IMG/VR virus record: IMGVR_UViG_3300003937_000346
Coordinates: 62,001-126,000 of that record
Length of the DNA stretch: 64,000 nucleotides
From: a virus
Direction: 5' to 3' (one strand)
Part shown: in pieces, positions 27,801 through 36,646 of the stretch
Position numbering within the stretch: position 1 is the first letter of the stretch
Layout: the number at the start of each line of letters is the position of its first letter
Notes under the pieces: generated by a model
The model's database searches: none
Told to the model about the DNA's origin: nothing
The model's input: the letters and a program-made list of their open reading frames with translations, nothing else
Translations under genes and position numbers: made by a program

Positions 27801-28130
27801 GTCGTCGTTAGATGATGTGTATGTATTTAAATCATTTCTTAAGTCTGTTACATCATCATCCGTGGCATATGTTAAATCAATACTACTTGTAAAAGATTCA
27901 ATACTATCTAATCTACCATCAACTAAATTATAATTTGTAGTTCCTGTTATATCTATTTGTGCGGAACCACTTACAACTGTTTCAGTATTTAATTTAGATT
28001 TTACACCACTTAAGAAGTGTACCGATCCAGTATCGAGAGTTAAACTCCTATTTGTATCGATAGTACCTCCACCAGTTAGACCCTTACCACTACCAATTGT
28101 TATGGATGAGTGGTCAATGTGTTCATTACC
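21726..28130 (-). CDS. central part of the giant tail fibre, repeat-rich
   Basis: The frame is open for about 2,135 codons. The first start codon (GTG 27287) is some 280 codons into it, so the 5' part can only be translated by continuation from the 593-aa frame upstream. It is built of repeats, with 12 visible copies of W-x-TAYxWG-(D/N)-H-(x)3-GY and alternating TTGATFN, TVDLDGRYL and LTDINVTGGTYND modules. These form beta-helical or triple-stranded shafts in marine phage fibres. At its end, after TEGKMVIA, the frame slips into 20 unlikely residues (CSNCRRYFTC...) and stops, while the S74 domain continues in the -1 frame. Confidence 0.75.
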   Translation of the reverse strand, partial: GNEHIDHSSITIGSGKGLTGGGTIDTNRSLTLDTGSVHFLSGVKSKLNTETVVSGSAQIDITGTTNYNLVDGRLDSIESFTSSIDLTYATDDDVTDLRNDLNTYTSSNDDTNSTQNGRLDSIESSTGSYLTSYNDEYTTGATFSTSNGVVTFTRNDGDQYTVDLDGRYLTSFTETDPIFTAHAVYDITSTQIGNWDTAYGWGDHSQEGYLTTYNNEYTTGATFNGSNGIITFTRNDGDTYTLNISSTLTDINVTGGTYNDSTQTLRLNKSNGTSIDVTGFAVDTVLHTTGATFNSSNGVVTFTKNGGDTYTVDLDGRYLTSFTETDPIFTAHAVYDITSTQISNWDTAYGWGNHASAGYLTSYTDTNEFVTGATFNDGNGIVTFTRNNGGDTFTVDLDGRYLEFETNGNTSDVNNVTRTIFSANNTNGSTSNRPVNWSTVYTLGGGYNALQLGTNEDYSESGLWVRQYNGNSASPQGSGWQNWTEVWTTNHFSANDRNNWNTAYGWGDHGTAGYLTSFTETDPVFTSHAAYDITSTQISNWDTAYGWGDHGSAGYLTSYNDEYTTGATFNGGNGIITFTRNDGDTYTVDISSTLTDINVTGGTYNDANQTLTLNKSNGSSVDVTGFAVDTVLHTTGATFNSSNGVITFTKNGGDTYTVDIDGRFLTSYTETQTLNDVTTLGATTSNDLQVGGLTISDTFPYLDFVDTNSFTDTADRFRVRAGGNNGMIQWSDSSAGTVTTLMTFLPDGKITMGNGIQFTATGGVDMGTNTITDGKVAQWNTAYGWGDHSQAGYLTTYNNEYTTGATFNTSNGVITFTRNDGDQFTVDIDGRYLTSFTETDTLSSVTSRGNSTNNSISVGDFLASHQSAQNATTKAEMLSMGVAKFRPHSTNSGTLAIAQVDAGNSVGLQFTNGAGTADWDMSLQPFGGNVGINKVNPSGALHVYSGTSERFLVSGDVHVQGSTDLNINGASRRLSFTSGTGTIRTTTANELYLQTNSTTAITIDANQNVEISGTLSASGYNKTNWDTAYGWGDHSQAGYVTSSGNTIIGTDSDINTSGSYVVDQLTMTDGVITSHSTRQLSELRIPDTRAAEKTPNEYTDQHLSLDFTDEYGSLGSWYSGITLKGWTGTYAAWQLISEADSGIGDTNLYFRQGNGTTWQSMRTVWTSANFANNSSNWNTAYGWGDHSQAGYLTSSSTQSKYLRSDTDDTTTGALTIGEGTNQARLIIKKADNDVSDHIVFYNGTTRIGEIGAQDDTWLRINQNTSKNIYTPRYIRADAGFFVDGTSKGINGSGNFIGGTIAGASDANVTNWDTAYEWGDHSQEGYLTSYNDEYTTGATFNGGNGIITFTRNDGDQYTVDISSTLTDINVTGGTYNDANQTLTLNKSNGSSVDVTGFAVDTVLHTTGATFNSGNGVVTFTKNGGDTYTVDLDGRYLTSESNSFLGDGGSANTHPGTNKVIFTGQVSAGSGALGMPTVDNSNAFLNINRHSGEYNSQLGFSSNGNIYYRKFSAAAINSTQAWLQVYHSGNFTNNSSNWNTAYGWGDHSTAGYITSQATDFVSKSSGGQFDGLITIKEDTNTSTTAGKSLLTLHNENSDISQQQSFIDFKFTDTNANYTPQVRIGAQVGPDADANAMSKEGAGSFVVYTAPVGSDELGNSSGLAEQFRVSYNGTVTAQGQIVATGGNSGNWNTAYGWGDHSQVGYLTSSSTQSKYLRTDVDDTIESGSIISFKTAAGTTRGFLQSTDTNDEHFIIATSGGEDIAFKDGGVAGTTNMVIRGDGNVVVTGSVTASGGNSGNWNTAYGWGDHSQEGYIKSFDNDIDYINSASFDTGTGVITGTGVGNAGFTVDIDGRYLKISDKAADSDKLDGIDSSEFLRSNTADTFTGTITMGTQKALVANNYGRGVYGIYSSTRYQHVWSMGTSYNLSDDGTSAGNLYGLAFTHTNVGGESKSGLDHQMLIMRNGTTVSAIGAGIWTDGTITTTSHGNSSQWNTAYGWGNHASAGYASSSHTHSTSDITSGTFVAARFSQSTRYNIGLILGYSSQTRDKIRVWDSSEYSIGMKNGYDYGHIGSGEYAMSFQMSNTAGRGWWWGDTSHTDDQGAASITTEGKMVIAKCSNCRRYFTCNGRCYCILRIR

Positions 28131-29911
28131 TACGTAATATCTTCGTGGGAACCACTAGTAGATTCTAAACTATCTAACCTACCATCTAATGTTGTAAGAT
28201 CACTATTAATTAGTAATCTTTCTTCACTTCCTTTAGTACCCGCTTTCCAAGTATTTTCACCCGTATCGTATATTAAAGAACCCGATAAAACACCTGGGGA
28301 CTCCGTATCTCTTACTTCTATACCCGCATTTGCCGCACCACTACCATTAAGTGATAAAATGTTATCGTCAATGTCTACTGTGGTTGAATCTACCCTTGTT
28401 TCTGTCCCTTTAACTAATAAATTACCCTTTATTGTTACGTTTGAACCTGTAAACTCCAACCCTGTATCAACTTTAGTCTCAAAAGTTTCAAGATCGGTTA
28501 ATCTTCCATCGTGGGACCCTGAAGTTGTTTCTAAAGAATCTAATCTTCCATCATGTGAACCACTTGTTGTTTCTAAACTACTTAGTTTTCCCTCATGAGA
28601 ACCTGAAGTTGTTTCTAAAGACCCAATCTTCCCTTCTATTGTTGAAAGGTCGTTAGAAACAAGGAAACTCCCCGTTTTAGATTCAATACTATCTAACCTA
28701 CCGTCATGGGACCCACTTATTGTCTCTAAACTGTTTAATCTGCCGTGATGTGAAGAAGTGACGGACTCTATATAATCTAACCTTAGATTACTTGATCCAC
28801 TTGTTGTCTCTAAAGAATCTAATCTACCATCGGTTGATGATGTGTATGTATTTAAATCGGTTCTGAGTGTTGTAACATCATTATCCGTAGCATAAGTATC
28901 GTCAATACTTGAAGTGAATTCCTCAAGACTATCTAATCTACCATTTTGATTACTATTTGTGTTATCATTTGATGATGTGTATGTGTTAAAGGAACCAGTA
29001 TCAACTAAAGTGGAAAAATCAATAGATCCACTAAGTATTCCTGTTTTCCAAGTTGCAATACCATTATTATCTACCGATAAAACTCTATTCTCATATCCTG
29101 AGTCAATTGATGGTAATCCACCACCGACAGTTGCCGTTACAGTACCTGTTTGAGGTGATGCAAAACTAACAACCACTTGATTAACACTTGTTGCCTCTAT
29201 TTTCTGTGGGATAATAACCTCATCATTACTGTCAAAAACCTCAATAGAGGGGTGTTTTTCGTTTAAATTGTGATTTAATGTCCATGTACTTGTTGCACTT
29301 GTAACTTCTAACTTTGCAGTTTTACCTTCTCCACCGTCCGATTCCGAGGCAACCCCTGAAAGGAATACAACCGCATCACCACCTGTGGTACCACTTATTT
29401 TTATACCTGTTGAATCATCGAATTTAATTCTTGTGAACGTAGAATCGATAGAAGTCGATCCCGCGTCTGATCCTGAGATTTTAATTGGCACATCTGTTAA
29501 ACCTAAACCACTACCTGTAAATTCTGTTGCTGTGAGAGACCCTGTTACTGTAGTATCCGTATTAATATGTAAACCATCCGCATCAATAGATGCTGTGGAG
29601 GTTGAACTCGCTATTCGATCTAAACTAAGACCCGTAACTCCTGATGCAGGAATATTATAAAGTCCACCACCATCACCAATAAAGGATGAACTGATATTAG
29701 TTGCCGTTAAATCGCCAACTAAGTCAATATTACCAAAATTTTGTGTGTTTGTGATTATTACTTCTTCGACGGAAGGTCCGTTTGAACCTGATTTTGATAA
29801 GAAAATCTTACCGTCGGTTGTATTCATGGATAATTCACCAAGTAGTAGTTGTGAATTAATCGGAATCTTACCGGATATAGCGCTTCTACGCAGTTTAACT
29901 GTCTGTCCCAT
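28130..29911 (-). CDS. N-terminal part of the giant tail fibre, 593 aa
   Basis: The N-terminus GQTVKLRRSAISGKIP, LLLGELSMNTTDGKIFLSKS is the virion-attachment end common to long tail fibres of T4-like marine phages. It is followed by SGSHDGRLDSLETTSG-type coiled-coil/shaft repeats and a VDIDDNILSLNG module shared with three other fibres here. The frame ends SGSHEDIT-stop. The -1 frame continues YVGNEHIDHSSITIGSGK and links to the repeat region. Together with the next two entries this would make one protein of about 2,820 residues (21446-29911). Confidence 0.75.
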   Translation of the reverse strand: MGQTVKLRRSAISGKIPINSQLLLGELSMNTTDGKIFLSKSGSNGPSVEEVIITNTQNFGNIDLVGDLTATNISSSFIGDGGGLYNIPASGVTGLSLDRIASSTSTASIDADGLHINTDTTVTGSLTATEFTGSGLGLTDVPIKISGSDAGSTSIDSTFTRIKFDDSTGIKISGTTGGDAVVFLSGVASESDGGEGKTAKLEVTSATSTWTLNHNLNEKHPSIEVFDSNDEVIIPQKIEATSVNQVVVSFASPQTGTVTATVGGGLPSIDSGYENRVLSVDNNGIATWKTGILSGSIDFSTLVDTGSFNTYTSSNDNTNSNQNGRLDSLEEFTSSIDDTYATDNDVTTLRTDLNTYTSSTDGRLDSLETTSGSSNLRLDYIESVTSSHHGRLNSLETISGSHDGRLDSIESKTGSFLVSNDLSTIEGKIGSLETTSGSHEGKLSSLETTSGSHDGRLDSLETTSGSHDGRLTDLETFETKVDTGLEFTGSNVTIKGNLLVKGTETRVDSTTVDIDDNILSLNGSGAANAGIEVRDTESPGVLSGSLIYDTGENTWKAGTKGSEERLLINSDLTTLDGRLDSLESTSGSHEDIT

Positions 29912-29932
29912 ATATATGGATCTCTCTAAATG

Positions 29933-29940
29933 TATTTATA
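29933..29940 (-). promoter_or_regulatory. T4-type late promoter motif TATAAATA before the giant fibre gene
   Basis: The coding strand reads CACTATAAATACATTTAGAG, with the octamer 21 bases upstream of ATG 29911. This is an exact match to the T4 late -10 consensus. A TATTTATAATAAAG motif also lies at 29983-29990. Inferred from consensus and position. Confidence 0.4.
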
Positions 29941-30011
29941 GTGATATCTATCACTTTTATTATGATCTATATAGATCTTTATTATAAATACTACTTAATA
30001 TCAATATATAA

Positions 30012-30045
30012 AGAAAATCCCCTGATTTCTCAAGGGATTTTTGTG
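30012..30045 (-). terminator. hairpin terminator after the 646-aa fibre gene
   Basis: AAAATCCC-CTGA-TTTC-TCA-AGGGATTTT forms an 11-12 bp stem with one G-T pair and a 4-base loop. It is followed on the minus strand by TTTTCTTT. It lies 16 bases after the stop of the 30061-32001 gene. Its symmetry could also stop plus-strand transcripts. Confidence 0.75.
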
Positions 30046-30060
30046 TAATAAATATTTAAT

Positions 30061-32001
30061 TTAGTTTTTAGTAAGTTCCTCCATCAATAACGGTAGAAAA
30101 TTTGTGTTATATGCCAATACACTACCATCATCAGTAAGTAAAGAATCACCCATAGTGTTCTTACCTGTTGCTACAGGTATTGAACCAATTCCTAAACTAC
30201 TTTCCGAACCGTAAGCTCCCGCAGTTGTCCCAAGTAATTTACTTGATTTTCCTGATGAAGAAACAAACATCCAATGGTCATCTTGTGAATCCCATACTAA
30301 AGATGCAGATACACCTGAAGATCCTGAATCCATAACCTCAAAACCTGCGTATCTTTCAAATGGTGAATATGCGTTTAATTTAATAATATTGTCATCGATT
30401 TCGACTGTTTGTGATTGTATATTCACTTCGGTAGCCGTACCTAATATTTCTAAGTTACCTGATATTGTTACATTATCATTAACTGTTAATGTTCCATCAA
30501 TTTCAGTATTACCTGTTACACCAAGTGTTCCACCTATAGTAGAATTACCTGTGATGGTTGCCGTGGCACCACCTAAATCACCTGATGCTTCAACATCACC
30601 AGTTACGTCTAATGTTGATCCGTCAAATGTTAACTTTGAACTATCTTCAATTGCTCCTCCCGTACCTGCTAATACTACTCTACCTGATGTTAAATCTTCT
30701 ACGATTGCACTTGCTAATGTAGATTCACCATCAACATCTAAACTAGATTTTAATTGTGCAGAACCTGTAACGTTTAGTGTTGAATTAATTCCGACCGCAC
30801 CTTTTAGTTCCGTAGTACCTACCGAAGTTAATGAACTTGCCGCAGATATATCGTTACCAATTGTTGAACTACCCACACTAATAACATTAGTTGTTGAGTT
30901 GTATGTTAAATCAGCGTCATCCTGTAATGAGTCTCCGTCAACTGCGAAAGGTATTCTGTTAGCAGTTAATGGTGTACCATTATTATCAAGTAATGTCTCT
31001 CCTTGTACCCTTGAGTCTAATGTGTCTTGTACTAATTTGTTATTTCCGTCTAAACCAATAAAGATTGCTGTATCTCCGTCAGGAATATTTGATAATTCAA
31101 TGTCTCCCGAATTTACAGTAATTGTGTCCGAACTTGCATCACCTAAAGTAACGTTACCTTTTAAGTCTGTAGTTCCCGATACCGTTAAGTCACCTGGTAG
31201 AGCCAAACTATTTACAGATAATCCACCTTCAAGGTTTAAGTCTTGAATGTGTGCCGTTCCACTTACGTATAATTCTCTCCATGCCTTAGTTGTAGAACCT
31301 AAATCAAATGCGTCATTTACATCTGGTATGAATGAAGATGATATATCCGCACCAAATGAAACAAAGTCTGTTGATGCATCACCAACACTAATATTTCCAC
31401 CTAAGTTTATATTTCCTGCAATGTCCGCATCTCCCGTAAGTCTAAGATTTGAACCCGTAATTTCTCCTTCCGAAACTAATTTTCCTACAGTCGCAGTTAA
31501 AGCAACCCCTAAACTATCTCCTAGGTTTGTTGCTCCCGTAACTCCTAAAGTTCCACCGATAGTTTGATTTCCTGTTACGGTTACCGTACCACCAGTTACA
31601 TTTGTTAGGTTAGCGTTAGAACCTGTAAGTGATGTTATTGTTACATTAGAAATTAAATTACCCTCTATGTTACCTGTTAAATCTACCCTGTCATTACCAA
31701 CTCCATCATTATTTAATATGTATAATGATTCGTCTCCTGACGCGTAAAATGGAGTTCCGTCTAAAATTGATCCGTAAGTACCAACACCTATTGTGGGTGC
31801 ATTGGTTCCTGAATATATTTTTGATGTTGGTTTGAACGCTCCGGCGACTCCTTCGTCACTAGAAACGGGTGACCCAACAAATACGAAAGGTCCAGCTAAA
31901 TCTGAGATCGATCCTGACGCTATCAAGACTTCACCATTTCTTGTGGTTGTTGCCTTTACACTGTCTATCGAACCTCTTCTGTGTTTAATAATTTGAGCCA
32001 T
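30061..32001 (-). CDS. tail-fibre/virion structural protein, 646 aa
   Basis: The N-terminus MAQIIKHRRGSIDSVKATTT and the GEVLIASGS segment are typical of phage fibre attachment regions. The body is low-complexity Gly/Thr/Val-rich repeats (TVTGNQTIGGTLGVTGATNL, ITGNSTIGGTLGVTGNTEID) of the triple beta-helix type. Near residue 540 is VEIDDNIIKLNA ... SLVWDSQDDHWMF, a module shared with the adjacent fibre genes. A 54-base gap upstream carries a TATTTATA motif (32039-32046), and a terminator follows it, so it can be a separate late transcript end. Confidence 0.7.
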   Translation of the reverse strand: MAQIIKHRRGSIDSVKATTTRNGEVLIASGSISDLAGPFVFVGSPVSSDEGVAGAFKPTSKIYSGTNAPTIGVGTYGSILDGTPFYASGDESLYILNNDGVGNDRVDLTGNIEGNLISNVTITSLTGSNANLTNVTGGTVTVTGNQTIGGTLGVTGATNLGDSLGVALTATVGKLVSEGEITGSNLRLTGDADIAGNINLGGNISVGDASTDFVSFGADISSSFIPDVNDAFDLGSTTKAWRELYVSGTAHIQDLNLEGGLSVNSLALPGDLTVSGTTDLKGNVTLGDASSDTITVNSGDIELSNIPDGDTAIFIGLDGNNKLVQDTLDSRVQGETLLDNNGTPLTANRIPFAVDGDSLQDDADLTYNSTTNVISVGSSTIGNDISAASSLTSVGTTELKGAVGINSTLNVTGSAQLKSSLDVDGESTLASAIVEDLTSGRVVLAGTGGAIEDSSKLTFDGSTLDVTGDVEASGDLGGATATITGNSTIGGTLGVTGNTEIDGTLTVNDNVTISGNLEILGTATEVNIQSQTVEIDDNIIKLNAYSPFERYAGFEVMDSGSSGVSASLVWDSQDDHWMFVSSSGKSSKLLGTTAGAYGSESSLGIGSIPVATGKNTMGDSLLTDDGSVLAYNTNFLPLLMEELTKN

Positions 32002-32055
32002 CTTCTTTTTTAAATTTTGTCTTTATTTGATTTATTATTATAAATATCTTGAATA

Positions 32056-33264
32056 TTAGAAACCACCAAGGTCCATGACAGAATTATTATTAATATCTCC
32101 TATCGATCCTAAGTTTTCAATGTTTAGTGATGCGGACCTTATTTGATTCTCTATTTGATTTTTTAATATACTCATCGCACCCGACACAATTAATGAATCT
32201 TGAGTTATGTCTTGCGATTGTAATGTTGTTTGTCCTTCAACCTTTAAGTCTCCTTTTATTATGACCGAGCCAGTTACTTGTAGATCACTTGTTGATGACC
32301 AATATGAACCTGAATTACCCCATACTAAATCGTCTTGTCTTGCAATTGGTAATTCACTTCCCTCTTGACCCGCAATCCACTGATCATTCGTAGCATCCCA
32401 TAATAAAGAACCTGATACGGTATTAGGATTTACTGTGTCTTTAATACTTAATCCACCAAAATTAGATTCGTTACCGTTTAACTCTATAATATTATCATTA
32501 ACGATAACCGTCTCAGATAATGATGAGGTTACAGTTCCATGTACAGTAAAGTCTCCTGTTAAATCTAAAGATCCACTTATCTGTATGTCATTCGTAGTGG
32601 CATAAAATGAACCTGTAGGTTTAAATATATCTTGTATAGCACTAGCACCACCTCCACCTAATTGGTCACTTAATGTTCTACCAACATATTGGTAAACACT
32701 CATGTATACATATTGATTACTTGAAGGGGTACCACTTATAAATTGTACTACACCTGTTTTGTAATCAAAAGAATAGGTAGATGGTTGTCTTAAATCACTA
32801 TTTGATGGGGAGGAAGAATTAGTTGAAACAAAAAGTTTAATTAAATAACCTGGTGTGGAATCCTCAACTGTTGAGTTTGCCAAACCTGATATGGCATATT
32901 TTGGTGAAATGAAATTTACTTCTTGATCATTACTAATCAACTGTGCCCCTATACCGTCATTTGAACCGACGGGATCTAAGAAAAACCAAACCTCCCTATT
33001 TAAATCAGATTTAGTTAATTTATGTCTGTACCAATATTTTAATACATCTAAACTTGTATCACTATCGGTATAGACAGATAAGTGATCTGAACTACCATTA
33101 AATGGTAAGTTTGAAGAAGGTATGAGACTTTGGTCAACATAAATTTCACTACTATTTAAATCCAATACAGAAGTGAATGATTCTTGTGAATCTAGTAGGT
33201 TGTTGTGTGTATACCTCTTACTTTGGAGGAACCTTGATGATTTTATATTCTTATCGTATGCCAT
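32056..33264 (-). CDS. tail-fibre/virion structural protein, 402 aa
   Basis: The first 200 residues (SRFLQSKRYTHNNLLDSQES, SLDVLKYWYRHKLTKSDLN, YSFDYKTGVVQFISGTPSS) look like a globular virion-binding domain. From about residue 215, GSFYATTNDIQISGSLDLTG leads into VIVNDNIIELNGNESNFGGL and SGSLLWDATNDQWIAG, the module shared by four fibre genes. The C-terminus is coiled-coil-like (SILKNQIENQIRSASLNIEN). It begins 5 bases after the 1119-aa gene. Likely a short fibre or connector; exact role unknown. Confidence 0.6.
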   Translation of the reverse strand: MAYDKNIKSSRFLQSKRYTHNNLLDSQESFTSVLDLNSSEIYVDQSLIPSSNLPFNGSSDHLSVYTDSDTSLDVLKYWYRHKLTKSDLNREVWFFLDPVGSNDGIGAQLISNDQEVNFISPKYAISGLANSTVEDSTPGYLIKLFVSTNSSSPSNSDLRQPSTYSFDYKTGVVQFISGTPSSNQYVYMSVYQYVGRTLSDQLGGGGASAIQDIFKPTGSFYATTNDIQISGSLDLTGDFTVHGTVTSSLSETVIVNDNIIELNGNESNFGGLSIKDTVNPNTVSGSLLWDATNDQWIAGQEGSELPIARQDDLVWGNSGSYWSSTSDLQVTGSVIIKGDLKVEGQTTLQSQDITQDSLIVSGAMSILKNQIENQIRSASLNIENLGSIGDINNNSVMDLGGF

Positions 33265-33269
33265 GTCTC

Positions 33270-36200
33270 TTAACTAAAACTTACACTTAAACTTGTTATG
33301 GGTGTTGGGTCCCCTTTGTATCTAACCAATACCATAATTTCATTATAGGTTGAATTCAGGAACATACCGTCTGAATTTCTCATAGGTAAAGAATATGAAC
33401 CCCCTGAACCCGATCCACCTGTATTACCGTACAAATCTATATCTAAACCAAATGGGTTAGTACCATCTGTGTTAGAACTTATTGATCCAACAAAATTTTC
33501 TAATGTTTTAGTTGGGTCATAAAATCTTGCGTTTGCATAAACATTAGTTGTAGAAGATTCAAATAGTATTACCACAGATGCTGAGTTATTATTTGTTGAG
33601 TCCCATGAAACTAAAGACGTTCCACCTACATTAATACTCATACTTGTTTTTGTTCCTGATGTGGAAAATTTTCTAACATAATACTTATAATCACTACTAT
33701 TACTTGGGTTAGTTAACCAATATCCATTGTTACCACCTGGTTTAACTAAACGGTTAGGTCTTACTTGTAAATCTTTAGGACCCAAAATACCATATTCATT
33801 ATAGGTGTTATCCCAAGAAGTTCCACCAAATGAAAGTAAATTATCATTCAGTTCTAATCTTCTACCCTCACCCGTAAAATTTTCAGAAGTGTTAGATGAA
33901 CCATCGTATGTTTGTGATCTACCATAATAATGTAAACTACCACTTGATGCCGGTTGTCCAAACGTTCCCGCTATGTGTACGGACCTACTTTCAGAATCAG
34001 ACCTACTTCCACCGAATCCGGCTCCACTTATTGAAACCGACTGGTTAGCTGAGGTACCATACGAATTACCCGCACTCCAACTCAAACCTGAATTAAGTTT
34101 TATTTTATCATTAATGTGTGGAATTGTACCACTCGACCTTAAATCTGTAAATGTTTCATCATAAAACACATTACTTGTTGATATTCTACCGTTAGAGACA
34201 CTTGCAGTTCTTTGACCACTATTACCTGACATTGAACCGTGTGTACCGTTTTGGTACAACTTATTAAATGTACCCCCAATGGACCCACTCGCGTTAAACG
34301 TTGCCGTTTGTAAGTATGGTGCCCCACTTAAAGATCTTGATGTTGCGGTTAATTGTTCCATAGAATCAATATTTGCCGAAACACCTAAATTAGTTGACCC
34401 TATACCACTTTCAATTGTCGGCATTGGTCCATATAGTATCTCAGTATTACTCTCTATTGGTGTGGTAAAATCACTTGACCCACTTGCTATAGATATCGAA
34501 CTTGATATATGGTAATACCCAATATCGTCTATAGTATTACCAGCATTTAAAATTGTTGGACTAAAGACTCCACTATATTTACCGTCTTGATACCCTGCGG
34601 GAATTAATTCAGGATTTGCCGATTCAATCTTACCAAGAGTAACTCCATTAGTTGTTCCCGCACCAGATTGTATTATTAAATGATTAGAACTTGATTCTTC
34701 CAATAAAACTCTGTTATGGTCGAATTTTTTAAACGTAAAAGATCCTGAAACTTTAAACGTTGTGGGTGTTCCGCTACTTAATCTACCTAAACCAAATAAA
34801 TTACCATCATTTGATGATCTAACAGTTGTTGAACCACCGTATCTACTTGTAAATGAGTGTCTATAATTACTATTTGTATAAAAAGTACCGAATGACCCTA
34901 AGATTGTTCCACCAATACTAGCAAATCCACTATCAATAAGGTCAATTAGTGTTGTATTTGTTGTTCCTGAAGGAAGATATCCACCAATACCCGAATCTGT
35001 TGATGTATTAAATGTGTTTTTAGTATATCCGTTATAATATTTGGTGTTTGGAGAGGCATCAGGTGCTGAAGAGGATAATAACCCCGCCATAAACCTAATA
35101 ATCTCCGAAACGTCTGTGTTTTCATTAAAATTATTAAAATATGAACCATTCATGGTCCCCCAATCATTTGAAGTGGGTTGACCCACGTTAATATTTTCTG
35201 CATGTAATGATTTTGACACAATTACACCATATTTTCCTGTTATAGAACCATCGGGTGAATCTAAACCACTACCCGATATTTGTAAATTTTCAGATGTACC
35301 ATAATATGAACCTGTTTGTTGGAATATATTACTTGCTTCGATATCTGTTTGTGCATTACCAATAGCATCACTTAAAGATGCGGAAATGTCTTCTAATTCT
35401 TGGTCTGTCGCATAAGTGTTATCTAAAGAAGTACTAAATAATTCTAAACCATCAATCCTTGTTTCATGATCAGACCCTGTCGTTTCTAATTCGACTAACC
35501 TACCATCATGTAATGTGAATGTGGAATCAACCGATTGTGATAATTCGTTTATCGAAGATGATAATGACGATGATAAATCAGTTAGGTCATTATTAACCTG
35601 ATCAAAAGATGAGGATACTGACTGTGATAAATCATTTATTGATGATGATAATGATGAGGACAATTCACTTATTGATCCTGATAATGAAGACGATAAGTCT
35701 GTTAATTGTTGGTCTGTCGCGAATGTGGCGTCTAATGAAGAACTAAAGTCCTCCAAATTCACAACCCTACCATCTAATGAAGACGATAGATCACCTATTG
35801 ATGAGGTGATTGATTGTGATAAATCCGTTAATTGTTGGTCCGTTGCAAATGTTGCATCTAATGAAGAACTAAATAACTCTAAGTCAACTAACCTACCGTC
35901 ATGTAGAGTAAACGTAGAGTCGACAGATGAAGATAATTCATTTATTGATGATGATAATGATGAGGATAAATCTGTTAAATCTGTATTGACTTGGTCAAAC
36001 GACGACGACACTGATTGTGATAAATCATTAATCGATGACGACACTGAAGACGATAAATCTGTTAAATCCGTATTAACCTGATCAAATGATGAGGATACTG
36101 ATTGTGATAATTCGTTTATAGAAGATGATATTGAAGATGAAAGAGTTGTTAATTCACTCTCTATTACTATATTTTCTTCTAACCCTAAAGGTCCTCCAAC

Positions 36201-36629
36201 CCATCTATCAGTTGTTGTATCCCACAACAATGATCCTGAAACTAAATTAGGGTTTGTGGGGTCTTTTATTAATAAACCACCAAACGCCTTGTCAGTACCA
36301 TTTAATTCAATGATATTATCATCTAAGGTGACCGTTTCCGATTTAATAGAGGTATATGTTCCTAAGACATTCAAATCACCTTTAACGGTCATATTTGAAC
36401 CTGTAAATTCTAAAGACGTTAAAACCGAAGCACTAAATTGATTTAAAGGGTCAATCCCTTCGGTTATTCCTCCACCAATTAAATCATTTAAACTTTGTGT
36501 ACCGTTTATAAAGAAGTTATCCGCATAAACATTCTTCAAAGACGCTGTCGGGTTACCTAAATTTACCGTTTGTCCTGAGGTTATATCCTCGGTCGCAATT
36601 TGTTCCCAATATATTTGTTGTAATGCCAT
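33270..36629 (-). CDS. large tail-fibre/virion protein with coiled-coil repeats, 1119 aa
   Basis: The N-terminus MALQQIYWEQIATEDITSGQ is followed by the shared VTLDDNIIELNGTDKAFGGL and SGSLLWDTTTDRWVGG module. Residues about 155-410 are repeated helical units (SSSINDLSQSVSSSFDQVNT, TDLSSS, DATFATDQQLTDLSQS), a trimeric coiled-coil shaft. The C-terminal 650 residues are Gly/Ser/Asn-rich beta structure with no recognised catalytic motif. It is the first gene after the terminator at 36676 and follows a TATTTATA motif by 17 bases. Likely a proximal fibre or baseplate-attached fibre. Confidence 0.65.
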   Translation of the reverse strand: MALQQIYWEQIATEDITSGQTVNLGNPTASLKNVYADNFFINGTQSLNDLIGGGITEGIDPLNQFSASVLTSLEFTGSNMTVKGDLNVLGTYTSIKSETVTLDDNIIELNGTDKAFGGLLIKDPTNPNLVSGSLLWDTTTDRWVGGPLGLEENIVIESELTTLSSSISSSINELSQSVSSSFDQVNTDLTDLSSSVSSSINDLSQSVSSSFDQVNTDLTDLSSSLSSSINELSSSVDSTFTLHDGRLVDLELFSSSLDATFATDQQLTDLSQSITSSIGDLSSSLDGRVVNLEDFSSSLDATFATDQQLTDLSSSLSGSISELSSSLSSSINDLSQSVSSSFDQVNNDLTDLSSSLSSSINELSQSVDSTFTLHDGRLVELETTGSDHETRIDGLELFSTSLDNTYATDQELEDISASLSDAIGNAQTDIEASNIFQQTGSYYGTSENLQISGSGLDSPDGSITGKYGVIVSKSLHAENINVGQPTSNDWGTMNGSYFNNFNENTDVSEIIRFMAGLLSSSAPDASPNTKYYNGYTKNTFNTSTDSGIGGYLPSGTTNTTLIDLIDSGFASIGGTILGSFGTFYTNSNYRHSFTSRYGGSTTVRSSNDGNLFGLGRLSSGTPTTFKVSGSFTFKKFDHNRVLLEESSSNHLIIQSGAGTTNGVTLGKIESANPELIPAGYQDGKYSGVFSPTILNAGNTIDDIGYYHISSSISIASGSSDFTTPIESNTEILYGPMPTIESGIGSTNLGVSANIDSMEQLTATSRSLSGAPYLQTATFNASGSIGGTFNKLYQNGTHGSMSGNSGQRTASVSNGRISTSNVFYDETFTDLRSSGTIPHINDKIKLNSGLSWSAGNSYGTSANQSVSISGAGFGGSRSDSESRSVHIAGTFGQPASSGSLHYYGRSQTYDGSSNTSENFTGEGRRLELNDNLLSFGGTSWDNTYNEYGILGPKDLQVRPNRLVKPGGNNGYWLTNPSNSSDYKYYVRKFSTSGTKTSMSINVGGTSLVSWDSTNNNSASVVILFESSTTNVYANARFYDPTKTLENFVGSISSNTDGTNPFGLDIDLYGNTGGSGSGGSYSLPMRNSDGMFLNSTYNEIMVLVRYKGDPTPITSLSVSFS

Positions 36630-36646
36630 CTAAAAGTTTACTTTAT

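Noticed and set aside
30389-31567. Long plus-strand open frames opposite the fibre genes
   Set aside because: They mirror low-complexity Thr/Ser/Val codons of the minus-strand fibres. They have Pro/Ser/Val-rich composition and no motifs, and the minus-strand frames are clearly real.
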